Shown here piece by piece: positions 52,115 through 60,515 of a stretch of DNA of 64,000 nucleotides. Position 1 is the stretch's first letter. The number at the start of each line of letters is the position of its first letter. Both the position numbers and the translations under genes were made by a program. The notes beneath the pieces were generated by a model. That model saw only the letters and a program-made list of their open reading frames with translations, had not been told where the DNA came from and made no database searches. Origin of the DNA: Chryseobacterium luteum (GTDB taxonomy: Bacteria; Bacteroidota; Bacteroidia; Flavobacteriales; Weeksellaceae); the NCBI RefSeq assembly GCF_000737785.1, contig NZ_JPRO01000001.1:248001-312000 (forward strand), given 5' to 3'.

Positions 52115-52753
52115 ATGCTTACAGCTAAAAAACATATCCCCTTTTTTCTAAAAACCCTTTTGATTTTAGGGTTTGGATATTTCTTTTGGCTGATGCTTAA
52201 GATTACCCTTGAATACATTCCTTTCAATCCGAATGTTAGTTTTCTGATGATCAAACAGACAGAAGTTCAGCACAGGCCGGAATATCTTTCTTTTTTTTAC
52301 ACGCATGTGTATACCAGTATTTTTGTGCTGTTTTCAGGATTTCTGGCTATTCTCAGAAAAGATTTCGGTTTGAAAAACTTTCACAGGAATATTGGTAAGG
52401 TCTATATTTTTTTAATTCTAGTTCTTGCCGCACCGTCAGGGATCTACATGGGATTTTTTGCTAACGGAGGCTTTTTATCCAGGATTTCGTTCGTTATTTT
52501 AGGTTCTTTATGGTGGTTTACTACCTACAAAGCTTACCAATCTGCAAGACAAAAAAGGTTTAAAGACCACAAGCAGTGGATGTGGCGAAGTTTTGCGCTT
52601 ACTTTATCTGCCCTCACCTTACGGATCTGGAAAGTTATTATCGTATATTTATTCCACCCAAATCCTATGGATGTGTACCAGATCATCGCATGGCTGGGCT
52701 GGATTCCCAATATCCTTTTGATTGAATATTTAATTGCAAAAAAACATATATGA
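52115..52753 (+). CDS. DUF2306 membrane protein
   Basis: 212 residues with about five to six membrane segments (FFLKTLLILGFGYFFWLMLK, YTSIFVLFSGFLAIL, ISFVILGSLWWFTTY). His-containing polar loops include FHRNIGKVYIFLILVLAAPS and RFKDHKQWMWRSFALTLSAL, the arrangement I recall for DUF2306 (possible haem or metal ligands on the histidines). Function unknown. Its stop overlaps the start of the next gene by 4 bp, so the two are coupled. Confidence 0.8.
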   Translation: MLTAKKHIPFFLKTLLILGFGYFFWLMLKITLEYIPFNPNVSFLMIKQTEVQHRPEYLSFFYTHVYTSIFVLFSGFLAILRKDFGLKNFHRNIGKVYIFLILVLAAPSGIYMGFFANGGFLSRISFVILGSLWWFTTYKAYQSARQKRFKDHKQWMWRSFALTLSALTLRIWKVIIVYLFHPNPMDVYQIIAWLGWIPNILLIEYLIAKKHI

Positions 52754-53667
52754 AAATTCTAAATTACACTATTGCTTCTTTACTGGCTGTTTCGCTGCTG
52801 AGCTGTAAGAAGGACGGAAAAATGAATGAAACGGAAAAGGATTCTGTGGTTGCTAAAAAAGATTCCGCAGCCGTTCCGGAGATTTATAAAGAATATTACG
52901 GAATTTATACCGGAGATTTCGCCGGAAAAGAAATGATCACTTCGGAAGATGGTGAGCAATATGAGGATTTCGTGAATAAGAAAATTTCTCTGAAGATCAA
53001 TAGAATAACAAAAGACAGCGTTTACGGACAAAGTATTGTCAGTGGAAATCAGCGCCCTTTCAGAGGAGTTTTTAATGAAAGTACGAAATCTTTAGTATTG
53101 GATGAACCCGGAAATGATAAAACAGACGGCAGGTTTGAAATAAAATTAAGCGGTGACAGCATCACTGGAAAATGGAATGCTTTTAATAAAACCGCAGTAA
53201 AGTCACCTTTAAAAACGATTAAACTTTCAAAAAAAGAGTTTGTATATAATCCGAATTTTATGCTGGATAAAGATTCTGATCTGGTAGACTGGTCGAATCC
53301 AAAGGATTTTGTGGAAAAATATACAGATGAAGAAACGGGAAAAACTGAAAGCTATACTACATCTAAAAACAGAGTGGCTTCTGAAGCCATTTTTAAAATA
53401 AACGCTTCCAAGCAGAAACTTACGGAAAAGGAGCTTAAAAATTTACGGAAAATAGATCTTGAGATCATCAAAAATTCTGTTTTTGCAAGACACGGCTATT
53501 CTTTTAAAAAGGAAACTTACAGGTATTTCTTTGAGCAGACTGACTGGTATATTCCTGTTTCAAATAATGTAGATAAGGAGCTTTCACCGATGGAAAAGGA
53601 TAACGCTGCCCTGCTGAACCGCTTTATCAAATATGCAGAGGACAAATACGACAGTTTCGGAAGGTAA
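52750..53667 (+). CDS. Lipoprotein with YARHG domain
   Basis: 305 residues. Lipoprotein signal (KILNYTIASLLAVSLLSC) with lipobox LLSC. The central part is beta-rich (YYGIYTGDFAGKEMITSEDG, SGDSITGKWNAFNKTAVKSP). The C-terminal YARHG domain (about 235-300) contains NSVFARHGYSFKKETYRYFF and TDWYIPVSNNVDKELSPME. YARHG domains occur in extracellular or envelope proteins of unknown role. Coupled with the DUF2306 gene upstream and followed after 10 bp by a TonB-C-like gene. Confidence 0.85.
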   Translation: MKILNYTIASLLAVSLLSCKKDGKMNETEKDSVVAKKDSAAVPEIYKEYYGIYTGDFAGKEMITSEDGEQYEDFVNKKISLKINRITKDSVYGQSIVSGNQRPFRGVFNESTKSLVLDEPGNDKTDGRFEIKLSGDSITGKWNAFNKTAVKSPLKTIKLSKKEFVYNPNFMLDKDSDLVDWSNPKDFVEKYTDEETGKTESYTTSKNRVASEAIFKINASKQKLTEKELKNLRKIDLEIIKNSVFARHGYSFKKETYRYFFEQTDWYIPVSNNVDKELSPMEKDNAALLNRFIKYAEDKYDSFGR

Positions 53668-53677
53668 TTTTTAAGCT

Positions 53678-54091
53678 ATGAAAAAAAACCTGTTATTTAT
53701 CCCATTATTCTGGGCTGTGTCTGTTGCTGCCCAGAAGGATTCAACTGCTGTTCCTGCTGTAGATCCTACAGTACGCACTGAAGCTATGCCAACTAAAATT
53801 GCTGAGTTCCCCGACGGACATCAGGCTTTTGTAAAGGAAATACTAAAGTATTTTCATACCTCAGCACTGGTAAAAGCTGACATTATGAAGGCCAAAGCTG
53901 TTGCCACTTTTATCGTAGATACAGACGGAAGTATGGTAGATATCAAAATAGAATCCTATGAATATAAAATGGTGAAAGATGAATTTCTGAGAACTCTGAA
54001 AATGATCAAAACCAAATGGATTCCCGCAGAAAACAATGGCAAAAAAATCAGAAGCTTAATGAGACAGCCTCTTACATTCAGTCTACAATAG
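53678..54091 (+). CDS. Small exported TonB-C-like protein
   Basis: 137 residues. Signal peptide (KNLLFIPLFWAVSVAAQ). The mature part has FPDGHQAFVKEILKYFHTSA, ATFIVDTDGSMVDIKI and KTKWIPAENNGKKIRSLMRQ, ending PLTFSLQ. This pattern (xDGxxAFxxxxxxxF...VDxDGSxxxIK...W.PAxxNGKxIRS) is that of stand-alone TonB C-terminal-like domains in Bacteroidetes. No transmembrane anchor. Last gene of the 52115-54091 group; it overlaps the convergent DUF2809 gene tail-to-tail by 14 bp. Confidence 0.75.
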   Translation: MKKNLLFIPLFWAVSVAAQKDSTAVPAVDPTVRTEAMPTKIAEFPDGHQAFVKEILKYFHTSALVKADIMKAKAVATFIVDTDGSMVDIKIESYEYKMVKDEFLRTLKMIKTKWIPAENNGKKIRSLMRQPLTFSLQ

Positions 54092-54479
54092 TCTGTTCCT
54101 TTTTTTCCGAATGGGTCAACTTCAGCCAAAGGAAAAGCAGCAGACATCCTGCAGCGTAGCACAGAATATCTATCCAAGAAAAAGAGTTTCCAATAACAAT
54201 ATACATCAGGCTTCCAGGACGGAAGCCTAGTTTTTCTGCGACAGTAAAATATTGAGCAAATTCTACAAGACAGGAAAAAACTAAAATTCCGAGGATAAGC
54301 TTTTTATCATCCATCTTTACAAAGCTTTTGACAAAGGTATATAGAAGCATAACGACTATAACATCGCCAAGATAGGCCCTGACAAAGAAAATATGTGCCA
54401 GTTTTGTTGCGATCAGGACTTCTACAAGAAAAATGACAATGGTAAGAAGAAAATATTTAAGGTTGAATTGTAATTTCAT
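54078..54479 (-). CDS. DUF2809 small membrane protein
   Basis: 133 residues with four membrane segments (YFLLTIVIFLVEVLIATKLA, GDVIVVMLLYTFVKSF, LILGILVFSCLVEFAQYF, YAAGCLLLFLWLKL). Conserved-looking RPGSLMYIVIGNSFSWIDIL. Matches DUF2809 by memory; role unknown. It overlaps the convergent TonB-C-like gene by 14 bp at the 3' ends, so both stop codons lie inside the other gene. Confidence 0.82.
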   Translation of the reverse strand: MKLQFNLKYFLLTIVIFLVEVLIATKLAHIFFVRAYLGDVIVVMLLYTFVKSFVKMDDKKLILGILVFSCLVEFAQYFTVAEKLGFRPGSLMYIVIGNSFSWIDILCYAAGCLLLFLWLKLTHSEKKEQTIVD

Positions 54480-54490
54480 TTCTATAGTGT

Positions 54491-54545
54491 TTTGGCTAAA
54501 GCCCTTTTATGATTCATTATGTACGCGGGCTAAAGCCCGCTCCCT
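54491..54545. repeat. Palindromic intergenic repeat (GGCTAAAGCCC units)
   Basis: Two copies of GGCTAAAGCCC (54494-54504 and 54528-54538), the second inside a perfect 16-bp palindrome GCGGGCTAAAGCCCGC (54525-54540). GC-rich in an AT-rich gap. It resembles short dispersed palindromic elements found between flavobacterial genes. Confidence 0.5.
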
Positions 54546-54574
54546 TTGATCTGATACAGCATTATTTTAAGCTA

Positions 54575-54603
54575 TAAAAAATCGGCATTCAATGAACACC
54601 GAT
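54575..54603 (-). terminator. Intrinsic terminator of the thioredoxin-fold pair
   Basis: Nested stem ATCGG/CCGAT (54581-54585 with 54599-54603) with an inner TTCA/TGAA pair, followed on the minus strand by T's. It lies 27 bp after the stop of the 54630 gene. Confidence 0.75.
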
Positions 54604-54629
54604 CCTGTATAAATTCTAAGGCAAATATA

Positions 54630-55289
54630 TTATTTCTTTACTTTTATTGTGCATCCTATGGCCACTGTTTTTGTTGTTTTTACAGGTTCTCCTTTAATCA
54701 GAGCATTTATAGCATCCTGAGCGTAATATTCGGATACATCATTCGGATCTTCGTAATTGTTGTCGATGGCACCGATATATTTCACGATATTCTTTCCGTT
54801 TTCTTTCTGCAGGACAAAAACATGGGGTGTCTTAGTAGCTCCGTAAAGCGGATAGACCTTCTGCCCTTCATCTACAAGATAGGGAAAGGTAAAGCCTTTC
54901 TCCTTTGCTCTTTCGATCATCTGTTTGTAGCCGTCTTCGGGCTGTACGTTCGGATCATTCGGATTAACGGCAATAACCGGATAGCCCTGATCTTTGAATT
55001 TCTTATCCAGCTCTACAATCCTGTCTTCGTATTTTTTTGCATAGGGACAATGATTGCAGGTAAATACGACTATAAATCCTTTAGCGCTCTTAAAATCGCT
55101 TAAAGAAACCATTTTACCGTCAATATTCTTCAGCTTAAAATCAGCGGCTTCATCTCCCACTTTATAACCTTTTACAGCAGCAGACCCATTTATTTTCTGA
55201 GAACCGTATGATGTATGATGTGTTGTTGTAAAGCTTAAAAGTCCGAGCCCGGCAATGAGCACTGCTATTAAAATTTTTAGATTTTTCAT
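54630..55289 (-). CDS. Thioredoxin-fold redoxin (AhpC/TSA-like), exported
   Basis: 219 residues. Signal-like N-terminus (LKILIAVLIAGLGLLSFTTT). Redoxin fold: VGDEAADFKLKNIDGKMVSL, then FIVVFTCNHCPYAKKYEDRI with a CxxC (CNHC), GYPVIAVNPNDPNVQPEDGY, then YGATKTPHVFVLQKENG with the cis-Pro loop. Similar proteins reduce or oxidise periplasmic thiols, but the specific role is not known. It lies 9 bp downstream of the TlpA-like gene, forming a two-gene thiol-redox operon. Confidence 0.85.
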   Translation of the reverse strand: MKNLKILIAVLIAGLGLLSFTTTHHTSYGSQKINGSAAVKGYKVGDEAADFKLKNIDGKMVSLSDFKSAKGFIVVFTCNHCPYAKKYEDRIVELDKKFKDQGYPVIAVNPNDPNVQPEDGYKQMIERAKEKGFTFPYLVDEGQKVYPLYGATKTPHVFVLQKENGKNIVKYIGAIDNNYEDPNDVSEYYAQDAINALIKGEPVKTTKTVAIGCTIKVKK

Positions 55290-55298
55290 ATGATATTT

Positions 55299-55787
55299 TT
55301 ATTTTAATTCGTTGTTGATGGTCTTTTCCAGGTCTTGTTTGCTCATTTCGCCATCGTTGAAATGTACTTTTCCGCCGTTTTTATAAAAAATGGTTACAGG
55401 AATATTTCCGTCCCAATTCTTTTCAAATCTCGGGATCCATGTATTCATTCTTTTGATGTCGTCCAGCAGGATCACTTCGGCGGTCAGATTTTTATTTTTG
55501 ATAAATTTAATTACCCTTTCTTTATCCACCAGCCTGTCCAGTGAAACCAAAATCATTTTAAATTTTGGATCATCCTTATATTTATTATTGACCTCCATAA
55601 AATGCGGCAGCTCTTTCACACAAGGTGCGCAGGTTGTAGCCCAGAAGTTGACCACCAGCAGCTTATCACGATCCTTCTGAATATGTTTTTCAAGGTCTTC
55701 ATATTTCATAACGGGAACTTTTGTCTCCTGAGCACACAAGGCTGAAAAGGACACAAGAAGGATGAATATATTTAATAAATTCTTCAT
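55299..55787 (-). CDS. TlpA-like thioredoxin-fold protein, exported
   Basis: 162 residues. Signal peptide (LLNIFILLVSFSALCAQ). Thioredoxin fold with VVNFWATTCAPCVKELPHFM; the CxxC is CAPC, of TlpA/ResA type. DGEMSKQDLEKTI is near the end. Probably a periplasmic thiol reductant or disulfide exchange protein. It is the first gene of a pair with the redoxin gene, and is divergent from the Cys-rich GG-leader peptides that start at 55937, 149 bp away. That neighbourhood raises the question of a shared task in disulfide handling, for which there is no direct evidence. Confidence 0.88.
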   Translation of the reverse strand: MKNLLNIFILLVSFSALCAQETKVPVMKYEDLEKHIQKDRDKLLVVNFWATTCAPCVKELPHFMEVNNKYKDDPKFKMILVSLDRLVDKERVIKFIKNKNLTAEVILLDDIKRMNTWIPRFEKNWDGNIPVTIFYKNGGKVHFNDGEMSKQDLEKTINNELK

Positions 55788-55936
55788 GCTTAAAATTAGT
55801 AAATGCTTTCCTTTTCTTTAAGTATCAATCTGTTAAACTTTGTTAATGGTTTTCATTTTTTTAAAATTTTTTATCACCAACAATAGAATTATATAAAAAT
55901 AAAATGTAAATTAGCTATAACCAAACTAAAATTATT

Positions 55937-56101
55937 ATGAAAAAATCAAATCTTCAACCAAGAAAACTTTCAAAGAAAGAATTGAAAGAGATCAGTGGAG
56001 GCTTCAGACCTGTATGTCCCAGGGTTGTAAGCTGTATTGATCCGGAAACCGGAGTAGAATTGTACGGCGTTTATGGCATTCAGGATGGATACTGCTGTTA
56101 A
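55937..56101 (+). CDS. GG-leader small peptide 1 (bacteriocin-like precursor)
   Basis: 54 residues. Leader MKKSNLQPRKLSKKELKEIS followed by GG at residues 21-22, then a 32-residue core (FRPVCPRVVSCIDPETGVEL, then YGVYGIQDGYCC) with four cysteines, the last two at the C-terminal end. The leader pattern KLxKKELKEIxGG is that of double-glycine natural-product precursors of Bacteroidetes, cut by a peptidase-domain ABC transporter. No such transporter or modifying enzyme lies within the window, so processing would rely on a distant one. Start chosen by comparison with the two paralogues. Confidence 0.75.
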   Translation: MKKSNLQPRKLSKKELKEISGGFRPVCPRVVSCIDPETGVELYGVYGIQDGYCC

Positions 56102-56130
56102 GAATTTAAGTTAACTTACAAATAATAGGT

Positions 56131-56289
56131 ATGAAAAATTCAAACTTCCAAAGCAGAAAACTCACTAAAAAGGAGTTAAAAGAGATCAACGGAGGTGCTT
56201 CATGCGCTGAAGGTCTGTGCAAACTCAGAGGGGTACCCAGCCATTTCATGATCATCGGACCGAGAGGCAGTGACGGATACTGCTGTTAA
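56131..56289 (+). CDS. GG-leader small peptide 2 (bacteriocin-like precursor)
   Basis: 52 residues. Leader MKNSNFQSRKLTKKELKEIN plus GG at 21-22, core ASCAEGLCKLRGVPSHFMI and IGPRGSDGYCC with four cysteines. It shares the end DGYCC with peptide 1 but little else in the core, so the leader is conserved and the core diversified. It lies 29 bp after peptide 1, probably one transcript. Confidence 0.75.
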   Translation: MKNSNFQSRKLTKKELKEINGGASCAEGLCKLRGVPSHFMIIGPRGSDGYCC

Positions 56290-56342
56290 CAGAGAAAACT
56301 TTGTACAAAGATCATTTTAAAACCTAATTAAAAATATTTAAC

Positions 56343-56495
56343 ATGAAAACAAATCTTCAAAAAAGAAAATTGACAAAAAAAGAATTAAAAGAAATTAATG
56401 GCGGTAACGGACCAACCTGTGTTACAACTTGTTTTTGTAACAACGACGGAGAGCTGTACATAGGAGCTTGTACCGCAAAGGGAGTTTGTTGCTAA
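56343..56495 (+). CDS. GG-leader small peptide 3 (bacteriocin-like precursor)
   Basis: 50 residues. Leader MKTNLQKRKLTKKELKEIN plus GG at 20-21, core NGPTCVTTCFCNNDGELYIG and ACTAKGVCC with six cysteines and a C-terminal Cys-Cys. It lies 53 bp after peptide 2. A hairpin terminator follows 17 bp after the stop, so the three form one unit. No known core family is recognised; the cysteine pattern suggests disulfides or thiol-based modification. Confidence 0.75.
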   Translation: MKTNLQKRKLTKKELKEINGGNGPTCVTTCFCNNDGELYIGACTAKGVCC

Positions 56496-56512
56496 CAGTA
56501 TAAATGAAAAAA

Positions 56513-56543
56513 ATGATTGGATTAACCTCCAATCATTTTTTTT
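56513..56543. terminator. Bidirectional terminator between peptide cluster and mutS
   Basis: Perfect 8-bp stem ATGATTGG (56513-56520) with CCAATCAT (56529-56536), T-run on both strands. The last codons and stop of mutS (56522) are inside the hairpin. Confidence 0.85.
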
Positions 56544-59110
56544 ATCGAATTAAGCTTCATCAAAGCTTCAATAGGTGTCAAAGTATTGATATCTATTTTA
56601 GTAAGCTCTTCACGGATATTTTCAAGGACAGGATCATCCAGCTGGAAAAAAGAGAGCTGCATATTTTCTTCCGTTACCCTTTTGATGCTTTCAGAAGTAC
56701 CTGTACTCTGTGTACGGCTGGCTTCAAGGGTTTTCAGGATCTCATTCGCCCTGTTGACTACTTTTGCGGGCATTCCTGCCAGTTTTGCCACATGAATACC
56801 AAAACTGTGTTCGCTTCCTCCCGGAATCAGCTTCCTCAAGAAGATAATATTTCCCTTATTTTCCTGAATGGAAACGTGGAAGTTTTTCACTCTTTCAAAA
56901 TTAACCGTCATTTCGTTCAACTCATGATAGTGCGTTGCAAATAGCGTTTTAGCCTGTGTAGGATGTTGGTGAAGGTATTCTGCAATAGCCCAGGCAATGG
57001 AAACCCCGTCATAGGTAGACGTTCCTCTTCCTATCTCATCAAGAAGAATCAGGCTGCGCTCCGATATATTGTTCAGGATATTCGCAGCTTCATTCATCTC
57101 TACCATAAAAGTAGATTCACCGGCAGAAATATTGTCGGTCGCTCCTACCCTTGTGAAAATTTTATCCAAAATCCCGATTTCAGCATGTTTTGCAGGAACA
57201 AAGCTTCCAATTTGAGCCAAAAGACACACAATAGCTGTCTGGCGAAGGATTGCCGATTTACCGGCCATGTTGGGTCCTGTCACCATGATGATCTGTTGGG
57301 AATCTTTGTCTAAAAAGATATCGTTCGGGATATATTTTTCCCCTAAAGGAAGTGCATTTTCAATGATCGGATGCCTTGCTTCTCTAAGATCAATGGCATA
57401 CCCCTGATTAAGAACGGGCTTTGTATAGCTCTCTGAAACGGCAAGTTCAGACAGCCCTGCAGCCACATCAAGCTGTGCTATGATATTGGAATTCCCCTGG
57501 ATCTGATCCATATAAACCATTGCTTCAGCACATACATTCCTATACAGCTCGTTTTCCAGCACGCCTATCTTTTCCTCGGCTCCAAGGATCTGACTTTCAT
57601 ATTCTTTCAGCTCTTCGGTAATATAACGTTCCGCATTCACAAGCGTCTGTTTTCTTAACCAATCGGCTGGGACTTTATCTTTATGGGCATTCCTTACTTC
57701 TATATAATATCCGAAAACATTATTAAAATCAATTTTAAGACTTGAAATTCCCGTTCTTTCTATTTCTCTCTGGCACATTTCATCCAGGAAACCACGGCCT
57801 TTGCTCTGAAGATTCCTCAATCGGTCGAGCTCTTCCGAAATATTTTCCTTAATTATATTCCCTTTGGAAATATTTACCGGAAGCTCTTCATTGAGGTGAT
57901 TCTGCAAGAATTTGATCAGCTCATCCATATCAAACAATGGTTCCAGCCAGGCCAGAACATCGGCATGTGGATGGAGCAAAGCTTTTATCTGATGAATATT
58001 GATAAGACTCTGACGCAGATATCCCAATTCTTTTGGTGAAATCTTTTCCGCAGCCAGTTTGCCCATCAACCTGTCCAGATCAGAGATGGATTTCAGCAGC
58101 TGGCAGATTTCATATTTCAGCTGGTCATTTTCATTCAGGAAATCAATCAGCGAAAGTCTTCTCATGATCTCGTCCACTGATTTCAAAGGGAGAATAATCC
58201 TTCTCCTCAATAGCCTACCACCCATCGGGGTAGAGGTTTTATCAATAATATCCAGCAGCGATTTTCCCTGTGGATTGCTAGGATAAACAATTTCGAGGTT
58301 TCTTAAGGTAAAATTGTCCATCATCAGATAATCTTCCTGTGGAATGATCTGAAGTTTTGTGATATGGGCCAGCAGATTGTGATGGGTATCTTCCACCAGG
58401 TAAGCAAAAATGGCTCCGGCAGCCGTAATGGCCAGCGGAAGATTTTCAATACCGAAACCTTTTAAAGAATTCGTTTTAAAATGGGAAGTCAGTTTTTCGT
58501 AGGCAAAATTATACTGGAAAGCCCAGTCTTCAAGCTTAAAGGCACTTTTATTTTTAAGCTGTTCCGGCAACTGAACACTTCTCTGATAAACAATTTCGCT
58601 TGGATCAAAAGTATTGATGATATGAAGTATCTTTTCCAGGCTTCCTTCGCTCACTAAAAACTCACCGGTAGAGACATCCACCATCGCGATTCCATACTTT
58701 TCTTTTTCCTTGTGCAGAGAAAGAAGGAAGTTATTCTTTTTTGAATTTAATACTTGGTCGTTGAATGTAACTCCCGGTGTCACAAGCTCTGTAACCCCTC
58801 TTTTTACAATCCCTTTGACCGTTTTCGGATCTTCCAGCTGATCGCAGATGGCTACTCTCATTCCGGCTCTTACCAGCTTTGGAAGGTAAGAATCCACTGA
58901 ATGGTGTGGAAATCCTGCCAGCTCTATATGCCCCTCTCCATTAGCTCTTTTGGTAAGAACAATACCCAGAATCTGAGATGTTCTCACGGCATCCTGACCG
59001 AATGTTTCATAAAAGTCTCCAACCCTGAACAACAGCAGTGCATCAGGGTATTTAGCCTTGATGGTATTGTACTGTGTCATTAACGGGGTTTCCTTCTTGG
59101 TTTTTGCCAT
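56522..59110 (-). CDS. mutS: DNA mismatch repair protein MutS
   Basis: 862 residues, normal length. The N-terminal mismatch-binding domain opens ETPLMTQYNTIKAKYPDALL and contains LLFRVGDFYETFGQDAV (the Phe-x-Glu wedge). Connector, core and clamp domains follow. The ATPase domain begins near 600 with Walker A VTGPNMAGKSAILRQTA, then ILDKIFTRVGATDNISAGES, SLILLDEIGRGTSTYDGVSI and LFATHYHELNEM. It recognises base mismatches and loops. The C-terminus lies within the shared terminator. Single-gene unit on the minus strand. Confidence 0.98.
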   Translation of the reverse strand: MAKTKKETPLMTQYNTIKAKYPDALLLFRVGDFYETFGQDAVRTSQILGIVLTKRANGEGHIELAGFPHHSVDSYLPKLVRAGMRVAICDQLEDPKTVKGIVKRGVTELVTPGVTFNDQVLNSKKNNFLLSLHKEKEKYGIAMVDVSTGEFLVSEGSLEKILHIINTFDPSEIVYQRSVQLPEQLKNKSAFKLEDWAFQYNFAYEKLTSHFKTNSLKGFGIENLPLAITAAGAIFAYLVEDTHHNLLAHITKLQIIPQEDYLMMDNFTLRNLEIVYPSNPQGKSLLDIIDKTSTPMGGRLLRRRIILPLKSVDEIMRRLSLIDFLNENDQLKYEICQLLKSISDLDRLMGKLAAEKISPKELGYLRQSLINIHQIKALLHPHADVLAWLEPLFDMDELIKFLQNHLNEELPVNISKGNIIKENISEELDRLRNLQSKGRGFLDEMCQREIERTGISSLKIDFNNVFGYYIEVRNAHKDKVPADWLRKQTLVNAERYITEELKEYESQILGAEEKIGVLENELYRNVCAEAMVYMDQIQGNSNIIAQLDVAAGLSELAVSESYTKPVLNQGYAIDLREARHPIIENALPLGEKYIPNDIFLDKDSQQIIMVTGPNMAGKSAILRQTAIVCLLAQIGSFVPAKHAEIGILDKIFTRVGATDNISAGESTFMVEMNEAANILNNISERSLILLDEIGRGTSTYDGVSIAWAIAEYLHQHPTQAKTLFATHYHELNEMTVNFERVKNFHVSIQENKGNIIFLRKLIPGGSEHSFGIHVAKLAGMPAKVVNRANEILKTLEASRTQSTGTSESIKRVTEENMQLSFFQLDDPVLENIREELTKIDINTLTPIEALMKLNSIKKMIGG

Positions 59111-59277
59111 AATAAAAAATGAGCCCCAAATTTAAATAAAATAAATTCAGGGTTTGAAATTGTGATGAAATTAATCTTGTTATGGTGAGCAAATGGAGTT
59201 TATACGGAAGTTCATTAAGTTTTAAGAATCGAGAACAGGAAGTATAAACTTACAGCTTTGTATTCAGGCTTCCAGAT

Positions 59278-60156
59278 CTATCTTCCCGATTTCATCTTTT
59301 TTCCAAAAGCCTCCATCCCTTTCTCATAAGCCCATTTCTGCTTGTAATTCACCCATTTAGCTTTAAACAGCTTACGAAGAAACTTATCTGTGTATCTCAT
59401 GATAAAAACATGGTACATCATATTGGCAAAAACATTTGGTTTATTGGGCAGAGCTCTGAGCGACATAGAAAATCCAGGTTCCAGGTACCTGTTGAAGTGC
59501 CAGAATGCCCCCGGAATGAAAAGGGCATCACCATGTTCCATAAAAATTTCATAGCCTTTTGCATATTGTAAGGCGGGAAACTTCTCATAATCAGGATTTT
59601 CATAATCTATATCGTAAACCGTATGTACGGAAAGCGGCACTTTATATAAAAAGGCAGATTGTTTTTGATCAAATAGCAGGATTCTCTTTTTTCCTTCAAA
59701 ATGAATATGAAGAAAATCTCCGAGATCCACATCGTAATGCATCAGCACATGGGCCTCACTTCCGCCAAAGAAAAGAGTTGGAAGCCGCTTAAAAAACCTG
59801 ATCCCAAGGTCAGGATATGTAAAATTTTTCAGAAGTTCCGGAAGCCGGTCTGTGATGATGTAGAAAAAAATACGCAGATCCGAAGGTCCACTTTTGATCC
59901 GGTCTATATAATCCCTCATCTTCATATTCGCCACAGGAGCGTCTGAACTTTTGGAAGCATCAGCCGGTTTATTATCATACAGCGGCACATCCTGATCACC
60001 TGCTTTCTCACGGATATAGGCAAGATTCCATTTATCAAAAGCCTCCCACCTGCCCGCAAAGTTTTTGATCAGAAGCGGCTTATGTTTTTTAAAATACTTC
60101 TTCTGAAAATCTTCTTTACTGATATCGTTAACTACATCTACGTTTTCGAGGATCAT
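59278..60156 (-). CDS. Cupin-like (JmjC-type) Fe(II)/2-oxoglutarate oxygenase candidate
   Basis: 292 residues. Starts with the cupin_8-type phrase FKKHKPLLIKNFAGRWEAFD. The metal site can be read as His140 and Asp142 (AHVLMHYDVDLGDFLHIHF) and His220 (ALFIPGAFWHFNRY), the HxD...H triad of this fold. The C-terminal part is basic (LFKAKWVNYKQKWAYEKGME). Family members hydroxylate proteins or small substrates; the substrate here is unknown. Stands alone between mutS and the small gene at 60244. Confidence 0.85.
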   Translation of the reverse strand: MILENVDVVNDISKEDFQKKYFKKHKPLLIKNFAGRWEAFDKWNLAYIREKAGDQDVPLYDNKPADASKSSDAPVANMKMRDYIDRIKSGPSDLRIFFYIITDRLPELLKNFTYPDLGIRFFKRLPTLFFGGSEAHVLMHYDVDLGDFLHIHFEGKKRILLFDQKQSAFLYKVPLSVHTVYDIDYENPDYEKFPALQYAKGYEIFMEHGDALFIPGAFWHFNRYLEPGFSMSLRALPNKPNVFANMMYHVFIMRYTDKFLRKLFKAKWVNYKQKWAYEKGMEAFGKKMKSGR

Positions 60157-60243
60157 CTTCTTTGTTATTTAATGCGAAATAAAAATAGTGTTTTTTTGAA
60201 ATCTGTGAAAATTAAAAATAGATACAGTTTATCATTAGCCTAT

Positions 60244-60408
60244 TCAGCTTAAGGCATAAAACAAAAAAGAAAGTACCCCTCCTACAATAAAAACCACACA
60301 TCCCTGTGGGTTTTTAGATCTTCTTTTACCTCTTCCAAAAGTATTTACATAATGCCCACTCACCCATTTTCCATTCTTTTTAAAATGTCCTTTTCTATAA
60401 TATCCCAT
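60244..60408 (-). CDS. Small basic membrane-tail protein
   Basis: 54 residues from ATG 60408 (GYYRKGHFKKNGKWVSGHYV); the upstream in-frame start at 60465 would add a poorly conserved-looking 19 residues. Basic and Gly-rich N-terminal half (GRGKRRSKNPQGC), then one C-terminal hydrophobic helix (VVFIVGGVLSFLFYALS), suggesting a tail-anchored inner-membrane microprotein. The family name is not known to me. Confidence 0.6.
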   Translation of the reverse strand: MGYYRKGHFKKNGKWVSGHYVNTFGRGKRRSKNPQGCVVFIVGGVLSFLFYALS

Positions 60409-60489
60409 TTTATTTTTTATTACAAAGAAACAGTATGGGCTGGAATCAATTTTATGGGTTCCCATAAAGCAGAGCTCAAATGAAAAAAT

Positions 60490-60497
60490 TATATTTG
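60490..60497 (+). promoter_or_regulatory. -7 promoter box (TATATTTG) of the bestrophin gene
   Basis: Exact TAnnTTTG match 18 bp before the ATG at 60516. No clear -33 TTG. Confidence 0.45.
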
Positions 60498-60515
60498 TAA
60501 GACCAAGTGAATATA

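Noticed and set aside
54491..54545. CRISPR-like repeat pair
   Set aside because: Only two short GGCTAAAGCCC units with no regular spacer; palindromic element rather than an array. No CRISPR array was found anywhere in the window.
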